Assembly: GCF_025263265.1 (NCBI RefSeq)
Contig: NZ_CP079869.1
Location: forward strand, 1,364,001 to 1,428,000
Source of the DNA: Mycobacterium sp. SMC-4
GTDB lineage: Bacteria; Actinomycetota; Actinomycetes; Mycobacteriales; Mycobacteriaceae
Reading direction: 5' to 3'
DNA length: 64,000 nucleotides
Positions within the stretch are counted from its first letter, which is position 1, and every line of letters starts with the position of its first letter. Made by a program: the position numbers and the translations under genes. The notes below the pieces were generated by a model. It made no database searches. It saw only the letters and a list, made by a program, of their open reading frames with translations, and was not told the origin of the DNA. This document shows positions 1-9,109 of this stretch, one piece after another.

Positions 1-352
1 CGGCGCCGACCGGCCGGGACAGCCGCTTGCACTGCACCGCGACCCGGTGCGGGCGGCGCCCGACGATCAGATCGACGCCCCAGTCGCCGGTCATCGAGGT
101 CATGATCACCGGCACCCCGCAGGAGCGGGCGATGCGCGCGACGTAATCCTCGAACTCGGTGCCCGACATCGCCATGCTCGCCGGGTCTTCGCGCGGTGAC
201 GGGGTGGCCGCCCCGGAGAACAGTCCGAGCAGGAACCGCGGCACCAGCGGGGCCAGCAGCGCGACCACCACACTCCACCCGATACCGAGGCCGGTCAGGT
301 ACGCGGTCAGCCCCGCGGCGAGCGCGAATGCTGCGTAGAGCTTCCAGACCAC
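1..352 (-). CDS. Membrane-anchored Mrr-type restriction endonuclease (partial)
   Basis: The window cuts this gene; only about 117 N-terminal residues are present. A hydrophobic stretch (about residues 5-47) probably forms one or two membrane helices. It is followed by a PD-(D/E)XK nuclease fold of the Mrr_cat kind: an FED motif near residue 67, Asp in GDWGVDLIV (residue 94) and QCK (Gln107, Lys109), which together make the D-x(n)-QxK active site of this family. Family members cut DNA, often modified DNA. The GTG at 352 was chosen as start because it precedes the membrane segment directly; the frame stays open a little further upstream. Function in vivo is inferred from the fold only. Confidence 0.72.
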   Translation of the reverse strand, partial: MVWKLYAAFALAAGLTAYLTGLGIGWSVVVALLAPLVPRFLLGLFSGAATPSPREDPASMAMSGTEFEDYVARIARSCGVPVIMTSMTGDWGVDLIVGRRPHRVAVQCKRLSRPVGA

Positions 353-450
353 GGCGCGAAGCCTAAACCGGGCCTGTGACGTTACCCACCCGGCGAGGAA
401 CAGCAATGAGCCCGGTCGGCGAACCGACCGGGCTCAGAGCGGGGATTGAT

Positions 451-690
451 CTACTGCTCGGACTTCTGGCGCTCCTCAGCGGCTTTGGCACCGCCGCGAG
501 CTGCCTCGGCTTCGGCTTCCTTCTTCGCCGCGTCCTGCTGCGCGTCGGCCTTGTCCTGTTGGGCCTTGCCCTCGCGGACCATGTCATCGCGGCCGGTCAC
601 GGTCCCGATACCTTCCTTGGCCTTGCCCTTCACATCCTCGACGACGCCCTTGATGCCTTCTTCGGGGCCGCTCTTGTTGTCATCGCTCAT
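451..690 (-). CDS. CsbD-family general stress protein
   Basis: A 79-residue, very hydrophilic protein rich in Lys, Glu, Ala and Gln, with the CsbD-type opening (GxxEDVKGKAKE, then VTGRDDM) followed by a long charged helix of AKKEAEAEAARG type. Mycobacteria carry close relatives of this small protein. CsbD proteins are made in the general stress response, and their biochemical role is unknown. A GGAAGG ribosome site lies 7 bases before the ATG. Its position beside rsbW-sigF and a SigF-like promoter just upstream suggest control by the alternative sigma factor. Confidence 0.82.
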   Translation of the reverse strand: MSDDNKSGPEEGIKGVVEDVKGKAKEGIGTVTGRDDMVREGKAQQDKADAQQDAAKKEAEAEAARGGAKAAEERQKSEQ

Positions 691-755
691 GTGGCTACCT
701 TCCGGTGTGGTGTCAGTGTTGACTTCTCCGGACTCGCAAGCCGGATGCAGAAAGA

Positions 756-781
756 CTTCCCAAGCCGCCGGGGGGCTAAAC
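756..781 (-). promoter_or_regulatory. Candidate SigF-type promoter for the CsbD gene
   Basis: Read on the minus strand, GTTT (781-778) and GGGAAG (761-756) are separated by 16 bases. Mycobacterial SigF promoters are described as GGTTT-N15-17-GGGTA, so the -35 core and spacing fit and the -10 matches only in part. Transcription would start about 60 bases before the CsbD ATG, leaving room for the GGAAGG ribosome site. Confidence 0.38.
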
Positions 782-903
782 GGGTGACGCCCGTCTCACC
801 GAACAGCCCTGATCGACAAGACAATTCAGGCGGTGTTTGGGTTATGCACAGGCTGGGGTATCACAGCCGGACCATGAGATGTTCCGCATCGGGCCAGGTA
901 GTG

Positions 904-1050
904 CTACTGCATCATCGGCGCCAAGATCAAGAACGCCGCCGTGTAGATGGCCACACCGGCCAGCAGCAGCGCGGCGAGCACGATGGCCGACACCACCAGA
1001 ATGCGGCGCAGCGGGCGTCGTCGGGCGTCGGCCGGTTCGCGGTCATCCAT
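904..1050 (-). CDS. Small single-pass membrane protein, 48 aa
   Basis: I read a 48-residue frame starting ATG at 1050 and ending TAG at 904-906. The first 18 residues are charged and Arg-rich (DDREPADARRR). Then comes one long hydrophobic helix (about residues 18-44, ILVVSAIVLAALLLAGVAIY) and a very short tail. It is a typical small inner-membrane protein with a cytoplasmic basic N-terminus. I do not recognise a family. It lies divergently upstream of rsbW. A SigF-like -10 (GGGTAA) ends 10 bases before the ATG, so the message may be leaderless. Confidence 0.6.
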   Translation of the reverse strand: MDDREPADARRRPLRRILVVSAIVLAALLLAGVAIYTAAFLILAPMMQ

Positions 1051-1059
1051 GGGGGGCGG

Positions 1060-1085
1060 TTACCCGAGGCGGGTAGCTGCCTAAC
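1060..1085 (-). promoter_or_regulatory. Candidate SigF-like promoter for the 48-aa gene
   Basis: On the minus strand, GTTA (1085-1082) and GGGTAA (1065-1060) lie 16 bases apart, close to the SigF pattern. A start about 7 bases downstream would fall almost on the ATG at 1050, giving a leaderless or near-leaderless transcript, a common arrangement in mycobacteria. Confidence 0.3.
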
Positions 1086-1175
1086 TTTGTCCACAGTGCA
1101 TAGATGCCCGGAGCACCCGTGAATAGCGGGGGAGTTGGCTGGGGTAGTCTCGCTTCGACGTTTCCGGGAGGTCAG

Positions 1176-1607
1176 ATGGCCGAAGTCGCGAGCCAGAGTG
1201 TTGATCAGCGTTATAGCGCGCAGTCGGTGGAACTCCGGGTGGCAGCCACGCTGGAGAACCTGGCGGTGCTGCGCACGCTGGTCGCCGCGATCGGCACCTT
1301 CGAAGATCTCGACTTCGACGCCGTGGCCGACCTGAGGTTGGCCGTCGACGAGGCGTGCACCCGGCTGATCCGCTCGGCGGTCGCCGATTCGACGCTGCTG
1401 CTGGTCGTCGATCCGCAGCCCGAGGCGCTGATGGTGCATGCGTCCACGACGTGCGACAGCTCCGACATCCTCGCCCCGGGCAGCTTCAGCTGGCACGTGC
1501 TGAGTTCGCTGACCGACGAGGTGACGACGTTCGCCGATGGCCAGTCGCCCCAGGGTCAGGTATTCGGAATCTCGATGACCACGAGGCGAGCGAGTTCGTT
1601 GCAGTGA
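1176..1607 (+). CDS. rsbW: Anti-sigma factor RsbW/UsfX, SigF antagonist
   Basis: A 143-residue GHKL-fold ATPase-like anti-sigma factor. The family binds SigF in the cytoplasm and holds it inactive until an anti-anti-sigma factor releases it. The N-box region reads DLRLAVDEACTRLI. The H37Rv protein is of nearly the same size. The frame is open from 1104, but ATG 1176 is preferred: it follows a GGGAGGT ribosome site at close spacing and removes a non-homologous Gly/Pro-rich leader. Its stop overlaps the sigF start (GTGA), so the two are translationally coupled, as in other mycobacteria. Confidence 0.93.
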   Translation: MAEVASQSVDQRYSAQSVELRVAATLENLAVLRTLVAAIGTFEDLDFDAVADLRLAVDEACTRLIRSAVADSTLLLVVDPQPEALMVHASTTCDSSDILAPGSFSWHVLSSLTDEVTTFADGQSPQGQVFGISMTTRRASSLQ

Positions 1608-2389
1608 CGCGCTCGTCGTCGAAGGGCTCACGACCGAGCTCTGAGTATGCCGACGTCGCGGACATGTTCCGGACGCTGGCCGACCTCGAGGAGGGCTCGG
1701 CCGCCTTCCAGCGGCAGCGTGACCGCATCGTGGAGCGGTGTCTGCCGCTGGCCGACCACATCGCCCGCCGCTTCGACGGGCGCGGTGAGCCGCGCGATGA
1801 CCTGGTGCAGGTGGCCCGGGTCGGTCTGGTCAACGCTGTCATCCGGTTCGACGTCACCGCCGGTTCGGACTTCGTGTCCTTCGCGGTGCCGACCATCATG
1901 GGTGAGGTCCGCCGCCACTTCCGGGACAACAGCTGGTCGGTCAAGGTTCCGCGCCGCCTCAAAGAGTTGCATCTGCGGCTGGGGGCGGCCACCGCTGAGC
2001 TGTCGCAGCGACTGGGCCGCGCGCCGACGGCGACCGAGCTGGCCGCCGAGCTGGAAATGGACCGCGACGAGGTGATCGAAGGCCTGGTCGCGGGCAGCTC
2101 GTACAACACGCTGTCGATCGACAGCGGCGGCGGTAGCGGAAACGAGGATGCCCCCGCGATCGCCGACACGCTCGGTGATGTCGACATGAGCCTTGATCAG
2201 ATCGAGAACCGGGAAGCGTTGCGGCCGCTGTTGGAGGCGTTGCCGGAGCGCGAGCGCACCGTGCTGGTGCTGCGGTTCTTCGAGTCGATGACCCAGACCC
2301 AGATCGCCGAGCGAGTCGGCATCTCGCAGATGCACGTCTCGCGGCTGCTGGCCAAGTCGCTAACTCGACTCCGGGATCAGCTCCAGTAG
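1604..2389 (+). CDS. sigF: RNA polymerase sigma factor SigF
   Basis: A 261-residue sigma-70 family group 3 factor, the same length as the M. tuberculosis protein. It carries region 2 (HIARRFDGRGEPRDDLVQVARVG, shown here only as a landmark around residues 47-70), region 3, and a C-terminal region 4 helix-turn-helix (TQTQIAERVGISQMHVSRLL). It directs stress and stationary-phase transcription. GTG 1604 overlaps the rsbW stop; the longer open frame upstream belongs to an rsbW shadow. Its 3' end overlaps the convergent STAS gene by 30 bases, so the two messages could form antisense pairs. Confidence 0.95.
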   Translation: MTRSSSKGSRPSSEYADVADMFRTLADLEEGSAAFQRQRDRIVERCLPLADHIARRFDGRGEPRDDLVQVARVGLVNAVIRFDVTAGSDFVSFAVPTIMGEVRRHFRDNSWSVKVPRRLKELHLRLGAATAELSQRLGRAPTATELAAELEMDRDEVIEGLVAGSSYNTLSIDSGGGSGNEDAPAIADTLGDVDMSLDQIENREALRPLLEALPERERTVLVLRFFESMTQTQIAERVGISQMHVSRLLAKSLTRLRDQLQ

Positions 2390-2785
2390 CTGCGGCGGGT
2401 CGTTGTGCACTGCGGTCAGTGCGGTGGCGACGTCGACGCAGATCGGCAGGGCCGAGTCCGGATCGCAGATGCGCAGCAACCGGTCCACGGCCAGGCTCGG
2501 GACCAGTGCCCAGCGGATGTCCTCGGCCGCGCAGCGCACGTTGAGCGTGTGCAGCGCGGAGAATCCGGCGGTGGCGAAGAAGCTGAGCCCGGACAGGTCG
2601 ACGACCAGCCACTGGGTCTGATCGGCGTCGCGCAGGGCGAAGTCGATGAACTGGTTGCAGTTGGCGGCGTCGAGTTCGCCGCGGGCCGACACCACCGCGG
2701 TCGAGGGTTGCGGTCGCTGGGTTTCGAACTCAGCGGCGTGGCAGGTCAGCTGGTCATGGGGTGCTTGGGGGGCAAGTGAGGGCAT
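2360..2785 (-). CDS. STAS-domain anti-sigma factor antagonist-like protein
   Basis: A 141-residue STAS protein (beta-strand TAVVSARGELDA, then VVDLSGLSFF). Such proteins bind anti-sigma factors like RsbW and free the sigma factor. Its location convergent to sigF makes SigF control a reasonable inference. The loop that normally reads DSSGL, with the phosphorylated Ser, reads ATAGF here (residues 71-75), so the usual RsbW phosphorylation switch is probably absent. Five cysteines (15, 43, 85, 107, 116) could serve a redox switch instead, as reported for mycobacterial RsfA; that part is inference. Confidence 0.8.
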   Translation of the reverse strand: MPSLAPQAPHDQLTCHAAEFETQRPQPSTAVVSARGELDAANCNQFIDFALRDADQTQWLVVDLSGLSFFATAGFSALHTLNVRCAAEDIRWALVPSLAVDRLLRICDPDSALPICVDVATALTAVHNDPPQLLELIPESS

Positions 2786-3026
2786 GGTGACTCCATCAGT
2801 CGATGTCTCGTGCTGTGGTTCACGCCAAGGGGGCCCTGTGTCTGAAAGCCGTGCGCGTCCTGCCGCGGCAGGTCCGCGTTCGATGACGTACCGGAAAGGG
2901 CTGTGCGATCAACCCGTGCCACTGACCCTACGCGCTTGTGGTGATCTTGGACAATGTTTCTAAGGCGATGTTCACAATTCTCAGGAAAACAATTGACGGT
3001 GCTGTCGGCATGAACAGAGTGCAATA

Positions 3027-3584
3027 GTGAAAAGTTCTGGCGTGCATGGCATTTCGATGGGACTCTTGCTCGCGGCGGGTGCCGGGACCCGGTACGGGAT
3101 GCCGAAGGTGCTCGCCGAAGACGGTGCGTGGTTGCGCGCCGGGGTCGCCGCACTGCGCGACGGCGGTTGCGCCGACGTCGTCGTCGTGCTGGGGGCCGCG
3201 ATCATCGACGTGCCCGCGCCGGCCCGCGCCGTCGTCGCCTCGAATTGGGTTGCCGGAGTGAGTGCTTCGGTACGCGCCGGCCTGCTGGCGGCCTCCGGCG
3301 AGGCCGGTTTCGCGGTGATCACCACCGTCGACACCCCTGATGTCGGCGCTGCCGCGGTTCGCCGGGTGCTGCAGTCGGCACGCGCCTCGCAGTCCGGGCT
3401 GGCGCGCGCGACCTACCGTGGGCGACCCGGGCATCCGGTGGTCATCGCCCGCAGGCACTGGCCGGCGCTGCTCGACGTGCTGGGTGGGGATGCCGGCGCG
3501 GGACCGTTCCTGAACGCTCGCGACGATGTCGTCGCGGTGCCGTGTGCGGATCTGGCCACCGGCGCGGACGTCGACGAGCGCTGA
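3027..3584 (+). CDS. MobA-like NTP transferase (molybdenum cofactor type)
   Basis: A 185-residue nucleotidyltransferase of the MobA-like NTP_transf_3 family. The nucleotide-binding signature LLLAAGAGTRYGMPKVL sits at about residues 12-28, the acidic metal site is TTVDTPDVG in mid-protein, and YRGRPGHPVVIARRHW follows; all are typical of molybdopterin cytidylyl/guanylyl transferases. Substrate specificity cannot be read here, and no molybdoenzyme lies nearby. Starts at GTG 3027 or ATG 3057 both fit; the second begins right at the conserved strand. A hairpin follows the stop. Confidence 0.78.
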   Translation: MKSSGVHGISMGLLLAAGAGTRYGMPKVLAEDGAWLRAGVAALRDGGCADVVVVLGAAIIDVPAPARAVVASNWVAGVSASVRAGLLAASGEAGFAVITTVDTPDVGAAAVRRVLQSARASQSGLARATYRGRPGHPVVIARRHWPALLDVLGGDAGAGPFLNARDDVVAVPCADLATGADVDER

Positions 3585-3597
3585 CGTGTCCACCGAT

Positions 3598-3619
3598 CGG
3601 GGGAACGACTTTTCCCCCG
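3598..3619 (+). terminator. Hairpin terminator after the NTP transferase gene
   Basis: CGGGGGAA and TTCCCCCG form an 8-bp stem with a 6-base loop, 13 bases after the stop codon. There is no strong T-run beyond the T's of the loop, so this is a mycobacterial-style weak intrinsic terminator. Confidence 0.5.
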
Positions 3620-3716
3620 GTGCCTCATCCGATCGCCGGACAGACCCGTCGCCGCAGGTGAGCGATAGTTTTCTCAGCGGCGGAACCTGCCGAACAGACA
3701 GAGAAAAGGCGACATC

Positions 3717-3872
3717 ATGAACCGAATCAAGTGCCTGGTCGCAGCGCCGCTGGTGTCGGCCGGAATCCTCGTCGGTGTCACCTTGGCGGGGGTCGGCACG
3801 GCCGGCGCGGTGACGAACACCGACGGCCACGCCGCCATCACCGTCGTGCCCGACACGCGCACGTACCGATGA
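3717..3872 (+). CDS. Small secreted peptide, 51 aa
   Basis: A 51-residue frame from ATG 3717 to TGA 3870-3872. It has a basic start (MNRIK), a hydrophobic core (about residues 6-26) and an Ala-rich signal-peptidase site (GTAGA, about residues 27-31), leaving a mature peptide of about 20 residues. No family was recognised. AGAAAAGG lies 6-12 bases upstream as a weak ribosome site. Many mycobacteria encode such short exported peptides, but this could also be a decayed longer gene. Confidence 0.5.
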   Translation: MNRIKCLVAAPLVSAGILVGVTLAGVGTAGAVTNTDGHAAITVVPDTRTYR

Positions 3873-3966
3873 TGGCTTATTTGGGGCAAGTCTGGCCGGG
3901 TTGGGCATACCATTTTCGGTAGAACAGCGCGCCGACCAGCGAACCCCTTCAGCCACCCATATCTGC

Positions 3967-4000
3967 AGAGGTCACGGACACTCCAGGGTCCGTGGCCTCT
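3967..4000. terminator. Strong hairpin between converging genes
   Basis: AGAGGTCACGGAC and GTCCGTGGCCTCT form a 13-bp stem with one G-U pair and an 8-base loop. CTTTT follows on the plus strand. It lies between the 51-aa gene (plus) and the 104-aa gene (minus) and could end transcription from either side. Confidence 0.6.
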
Positions 4001-4010
4001 GCCTTTTGGT

Positions 4011-4325
4011 TCACAGCATGGCCGCGGCGAACCGGCGGACGGCTTCGGCGCCGGTCTGGCCGGCGTCCTCGCAGCCGGGCCGGCAGCGCACCGCGACCTC
4101 GCCGGTGGCGGGATCGAGGGTGACTTCGGACAGCAACTCCCCGGTGGTGGGCTCACACACCGCCCAGGTGTATCGGGTCTCGGACTGCCAGCCACCGGCG
4201 GCCACCTCGACGTGGTCGGGGCGGTGTTCCCCGAGGTCGGCCAGCGCGGGTCGGTCGTCGACCCGGTCGTCGGCGCGAAGCGCGCGCAGATACCAGGCGC
4301 CGGCGTTGATCTCGACGGGTTCCAC
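4011..4325 (-). CDS. Unknown protein, 104 aa, weak GNAT-like look
   Basis: I do not recognise this protein with certainty. It begins with an acetyltransferase-like stretch (AGAWYLRALRADDRVDDRPAL) and contains two beta-strand segments joined by a TGELLSEVTLDPATG turn, like the central strands of RimJ/RimL-type GNAT proteins. It is only 104 residues, too short for a full GNAT fold, and lacks the acetyl-CoA-binding loop (Q/RxxGxG/A). It could be a truncated acetyltransferase or an unrelated small protein. The strong hairpin at 3967-4000 lies just past its stop. Confidence 0.5.
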   Translation of the reverse strand: MEPVEINAGAWYLRALRADDRVDDRPALADLGEHRPDHVEVAAGGWQSETRYTWAVCEPTTGELLSEVTLDPATGEVAVRCRPGCEDAGQTGAEAVRRFAAAML

Positions 4326-4565
4326 GCCGCTCAGCCTGCCATGACAGGGATCGGCCCCGCTCCGGGGGCAGTGCGCCGCAGCGGGGCCGTTCCACCCCTC
4401 GGTGTTGTGGTGCCGTCGCCGTGCCCGGCAAACGACACCGTCAATGGGGCGAATCTATACCGCCGCGGCCCGGTATCGGAAGTGTTTCTGTAAAAAGCAA
4501 TTCCGCTACATTTGGTCGCGTAAGCGGCGGCGAGGTGGTGCAGCCAGCTAAGTGCCTCCGAAAAG

Positions 4566-4604
4566 ACAAGACCCGTCGCTCAGCAGCTGAGCGACGGGTC
4601 TTGT
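4566..4604 (-). terminator. Intrinsic terminator of accA3
   Basis: A perfect 18-bp stem (4566-4583 with 4587-4604) and a 3-base loop begin 9 bases past the accA3 stop. In the direction of accA3 transcription the stem is followed by CTTTTC. This is the clearest terminator in the window. Confidence 0.85.
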
Positions 4605-4613
4605 GCCCGTGCG

Positions 4614-6515
<1,902 letters not shown>

Positions 6516-6532
6516 TCAGTAACTCCGTAAGC

Positions 6533-6557
6533 GTTTGACTCGGTAGCGTCGAGGTAG
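6533..6557 (+). promoter_or_regulatory. Candidate SigF-like promoter for the GAF-ANTAR gene
   Basis: GTTT (6533-6536) and AGGTAG (6552-6557) are 15 bases apart, near the SigF pattern. The start site would fall about 20 bases before ATG 6583, after which GGAG supplies the ribosome site. The -10 match is partial. Confidence 0.3.
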
Positions 6558-6582
6558 ACCACGACTGACGACCGGAGTAGAT

Positions 6583-7287
6583 ATGCCTGACTCACAGTCA
6601 AGGCCGAAACTGTTCGAGTTGGCTGCGCTGGTGACCGACATTCAGCAGCGGTCGATGAACACCGAGGCCGGTCTGACCGAACTGGTCGACAGCGCGACAC
6701 GGATGGTGCCGGGCGCCCAGTACGCCGCCATCACGCTGGTCCGGGAATCCTCGCAGGTGTCCACGCTGGCGGCCACCCATCGCTATCCGGCGATCCTCGA
6801 CGAGATCCAGCATCGTCATCAGGACGGGCCGTGCCTGTCCGCGGCGTGGGAGCACTTCATCGTGCGGGCAGACGACCTTTCCACCGAGCAGCGCTGGCCG
6901 CACTACTGCCGGGAGGCGATCGCGCGCACGCCGGTGCGGTCGGTGATCTCCTTCGAGATATTCGTCAACGAGACGATGCTCGGTGCCCTGAATTTCTACG
7001 CCGAGCAGCCGCGAGTGTTCGGTGCGGAGGCTCAGGAGAACGGCATGGTCGTCGCCACCAACATCGCTCTGGCATGGGCGATGCTGCGCAGGGAGGAAGA
7101 GTTCCGCAGCGCGCTGGCTTCCCGCGATCTGATCGGGCAAGCCAAGGGCGTCATCATGCAGCGGTTCGGTATCGATGCCGTTCAGGCATTCGAGCTGCTA
7201 CGACGGTTGTCGCAGGACGCCAACGTCAAGCTGGTCGAGGTGGCGCGACGGTTGCTCACGGCGGATTTCCCGCCGGCAGACGGGTGA
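6583..7287 (+). CDS. GAF-ANTAR RNA-binding antiterminator-type regulator
   Basis: A 234-residue cytoplasmic regulator. An N-terminal GAF sensor domain (about residues 10-160, with MVPGAQYAAITLV and GALNFYAEQPRVF strands) is followed by a C-terminal ANTAR domain (about 165-228; SALASRDLIGQAKGVIM, then AFELLRRLSQDANVKLVEVARRL split across two helices). ANTAR domains bind paired hairpins in nascent RNA and prevent termination; GAF would sense a small ligand or redox state. The target RNA is unknown. The gene stands alone, divergent from accA3. Confidence 0.9.
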   Translation: MPDSQSRPKLFELAALVTDIQQRSMNTEAGLTELVDSATRMVPGAQYAAITLVRESSQVSTLAATHRYPAILDEIQHRHQDGPCLSAAWEHFIVRADDLSTEQRWPHYCREAIARTPVRSVISFEIFVNETMLGALNFYAEQPRVFGAEAQENGMVVATNIALAWAMLRREEEFRSALASRDLIGQAKGVIMQRFGIDAVQAFELLRRLSQDANVKLVEVARRLLTADFPPADG

Positions 7288-7298
7288 GTAGTGCGGGT

Positions 7299-7640
7299 TT
7301 AGCGCAGGCCGCCGCGGATCCCGGTGTGCCAGGTGCCATTGAACGAGTCGGCGCGGGTGCCGGCGACGCGACCGGGGACCGCGATCATCGACTGACGGAC
7401 GTCGCCGTGGGCGTTGACTTCGAGCAGGTCGGAGCCGCGCACGTCGCCGTGGGTGGAGTTGTTCTTGACCACGCCGATCCCGTTCTGGGCCTGGTTGCTC
7501 TGGACGCCCGGGTTGGGCCGGATGACATCGGCGTTGGCGGTGGCGGCGCCGACGGCGGCGAGGGTGCCGAATGCGGCCAGCGCGATCACACTTCCCATAC
7601 CGAGCTTCTTGCCGATGCGATTCGCGGTGTTCTTGGCCAT
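7299..7640 (-). CDS. Secreted protein of unknown function, 113 aa
   Basis: A basic N-terminus (AKNTANRIGKKLG), a hydrophobic core and an Ala-rich cleavage site (GAATANA before DVIRPNPG, about residue 37) mark a Sec signal peptide. The mature part (about 76 residues) is rich in Asn, Gly and Val, with a repeated HGDVR motif (THGDVRGSDLLEV and AHGDVRQSMIAV), which suggests a small beta-structure built from an internal duplication. I do not recognise a named family. It converges on the GAF-ANTAR gene, with 11 bases between their stops. Confidence 0.72.
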   Translation of the reverse strand: MAKNTANRIGKKLGMGSVIALAAFGTLAAVGAATANADVIRPNPGVQSNQAQNGIGVVKNNSTHGDVRGSDLLEVNAHGDVRQSMIAVPGRVAGTRADSFNGTWHTGIRGGLR

Positions 7641-7793
7641 GATTGGCGCGTCTCCCTCAAACGTTTGCGGTCTACCAGGCTCCGACCCTATCAGTCGGTC
7701 CCCGGGTCAGTAGGGTCCTTCGTCACGGGCCAGCGTGAGCGGCAGCGAAAACACCGCTGCTCGCAAGGCTATTCGCAATTATATGAATTTGCG

Positions 7794-8207
7794 TTACATC
7801 AGCCGTCGTTTGATTCGCGCCAACATCGCCGACATGCCGCGCAGCCTTAGCGGGCTGATCAGCTTCGCCAGCCCGAGTTCGGTGTAGAAGTCGTCGGGGA
7901 CGGCCAGGATGTCCTCGGCGGATTGCCCGTCCAGCCCGGTGGCCAGGATGGCGGCGAATCCACGGGTGGTGGGCGCTTCGGCGGGCGCGCTGAAGTACAG
8001 CCGGACGTGGCCGCGGTCGGCGGCGTCGACATGCAGGAACAGCGGAGACTGGCACTCCGGCACCGGTTCCATCGCGGCTTCTTCAAGGGTGGCGGGCAGT
8101 TCCGGTAGCTCACCGGCGAATTCGAGCAGCAGGGCGAGCTTGTCCTGGCCGTCGACGTCCTTGAAGTCGGAGACCACCTCGGCCAGCGCGGCCGGCATCG
8201 CGGTCAT
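7794..8207 (-). CDS. SufE-like Fe-S metabolism protein (Rv3284 homologue)
   Basis: A 137-residue SufE/YgdK-family sulfur acceptor. The acceptor Cys lies in [10 protein letters not shown] (about residue 52), followed by the family strand [19 protein letters not shown]. SufE proteins take sulfur from a cysteine desulfurase and pass it to Fe-S assembly. Its ATG overlaps the end of sseA by 4 bases, so the pair is cotranscribed and coupled; both act on protein-bound sulfur. H37Rv has the same neighbours. Confidence 0.88.
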   Translation of the reverse strand: MTAMPAALAEVVSDFKDVDGQDKLALLLEFAGELPELPATLEEAAMEPVPECQSPLFLHVDAADRGHVRLYFSAPAEAPTTRGFAAILATGLDGQSAEDILAVPDDFYTELGLAKLISPLRLRGMSAMLARIKRRLM

Positions 8208-9100
8208 GTCGTGCCCGGTGCCTCACCCGGCTCGTCGCCGACGGCGACCGGAACCCGCACGGCGTTGCCCCATTCGGTCCAGGAGCCGTCGTAGTTGCGC
8301 ACGCCGGACAGGCCGAGCAGGTGGGTCAGCACGAACCAGGTGTGGCTGGAACGTTCCCCGATGCGGCAGTACACCACCGCGTCGTCCTCAGGCTTGATGA
8401 ACCCGTAGAGCTCTTCGAGTTCGGTTCTGGGACGGAACTTTCCGTTGTCCAGCGCGGCTTTGGCCCACGGGATGGAAACCGCGGTGGGGATGTGGCCGCC
8501 GCGCAGCGCGCCTTCTTCGGGATAGTCGGGCATGTGGGTGCGCTCGCCGGTGTATTCCTGCGGGGAGCGGACGTCGATCAGCGGCTGGCTGCCCAGCACG
8601 CCCAGCACATCCTCTTTGAACGCGCGGATGGGGGCGTCGTTGCGTTCCACCACGGGGTAGCCGGTGGACTGCTTGGTCGGCACGTCGAGGGTGGTGTCGC
8701 GGCCGTCGGAGATCCACAGGTTGCGGCCGCCGTCGAGCAGGCGCACGTCGGGATGGCCGAACAGGGTGAACACCCACAGCGCGTAGGCGGCCCACCAGTT
8801 GCTCTTGTCGCCGTAGATCACCACGGTGTCGTCGCGGGCGATGCCCTTGCGGTTCATCAGGTCGGCGAACTGCTCACCGGTGATGTAGTCGCGCACGCAT
8901 TCGTCGTTGAGGTCGGTGTGCCAGTCGATCTTGACCGCGCCGGGGATGTGGCCGGTGTCGTAGAGCAGCACATCCTCGTCGGATTCGACGATGGCCAGGC
9001 CGGGCCGGCCGAGATTGCCCGACAGCCAGTCGGCGGTGACCAGCCGTTCCGGGTGGGCGTAGGACTGCAGGGCGGGGCTGGGATCAGGCGGTAGCGGCAC
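8204..9100 (-). CDS. sseA: Thiosulfate sulfurtransferase SseA
   Basis: A 298-residue tandem rhodanese. The N-terminal domain (about residues 17-135) keeps the fold, but its active-site position reads IYGDKSN and lacks Cys. The C-terminal domain (about 160-285) has the catalytic Cys245 in [10 protein letters not shown]. This inactive-plus-active arrangement is normal for the family. It moves sulfane sulfur from thiosulfate or similar donors to thiols. It is coupled to the SufE-like gene downstream by a 4-base overlap. Confidence 0.93.
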   Translation of the reverse strand: MPLPPDPSPALQSYAHPERLVTADWLSGNLGRPGLAIVESDEDVLLYDTGHIPGAVKIDWHTDLNDECVRDYITGEQFADLMNRKGIARDDTVVIYGDKSNWWAAYALWVFTLFGHPDVRLLDGGRNLWISDGRDTTLDVPTKQSTGYPVVERNDAPIRAFKEDVLGVLGSQPLIDVRSPQEYTGERTHMPDYPEEGALRGGHIPTAVSIPWAKAALDNGKFRPRTELEELYGFIKPEDDAVVYCRIGERSSHTWFVLTHLLGLSGVRNYDGSWTEWGNAVRVPVAVGDEPGEAPGTT

Positions 9101-9109
9101 GTGGTCAGC

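Noticed and set aside
7794..8055. Possible frame-shifted second copy of the SufE-like gene on overlapping minus frames
   Set aside because: The main frame is intact over its whole family length; other frames are shadows.
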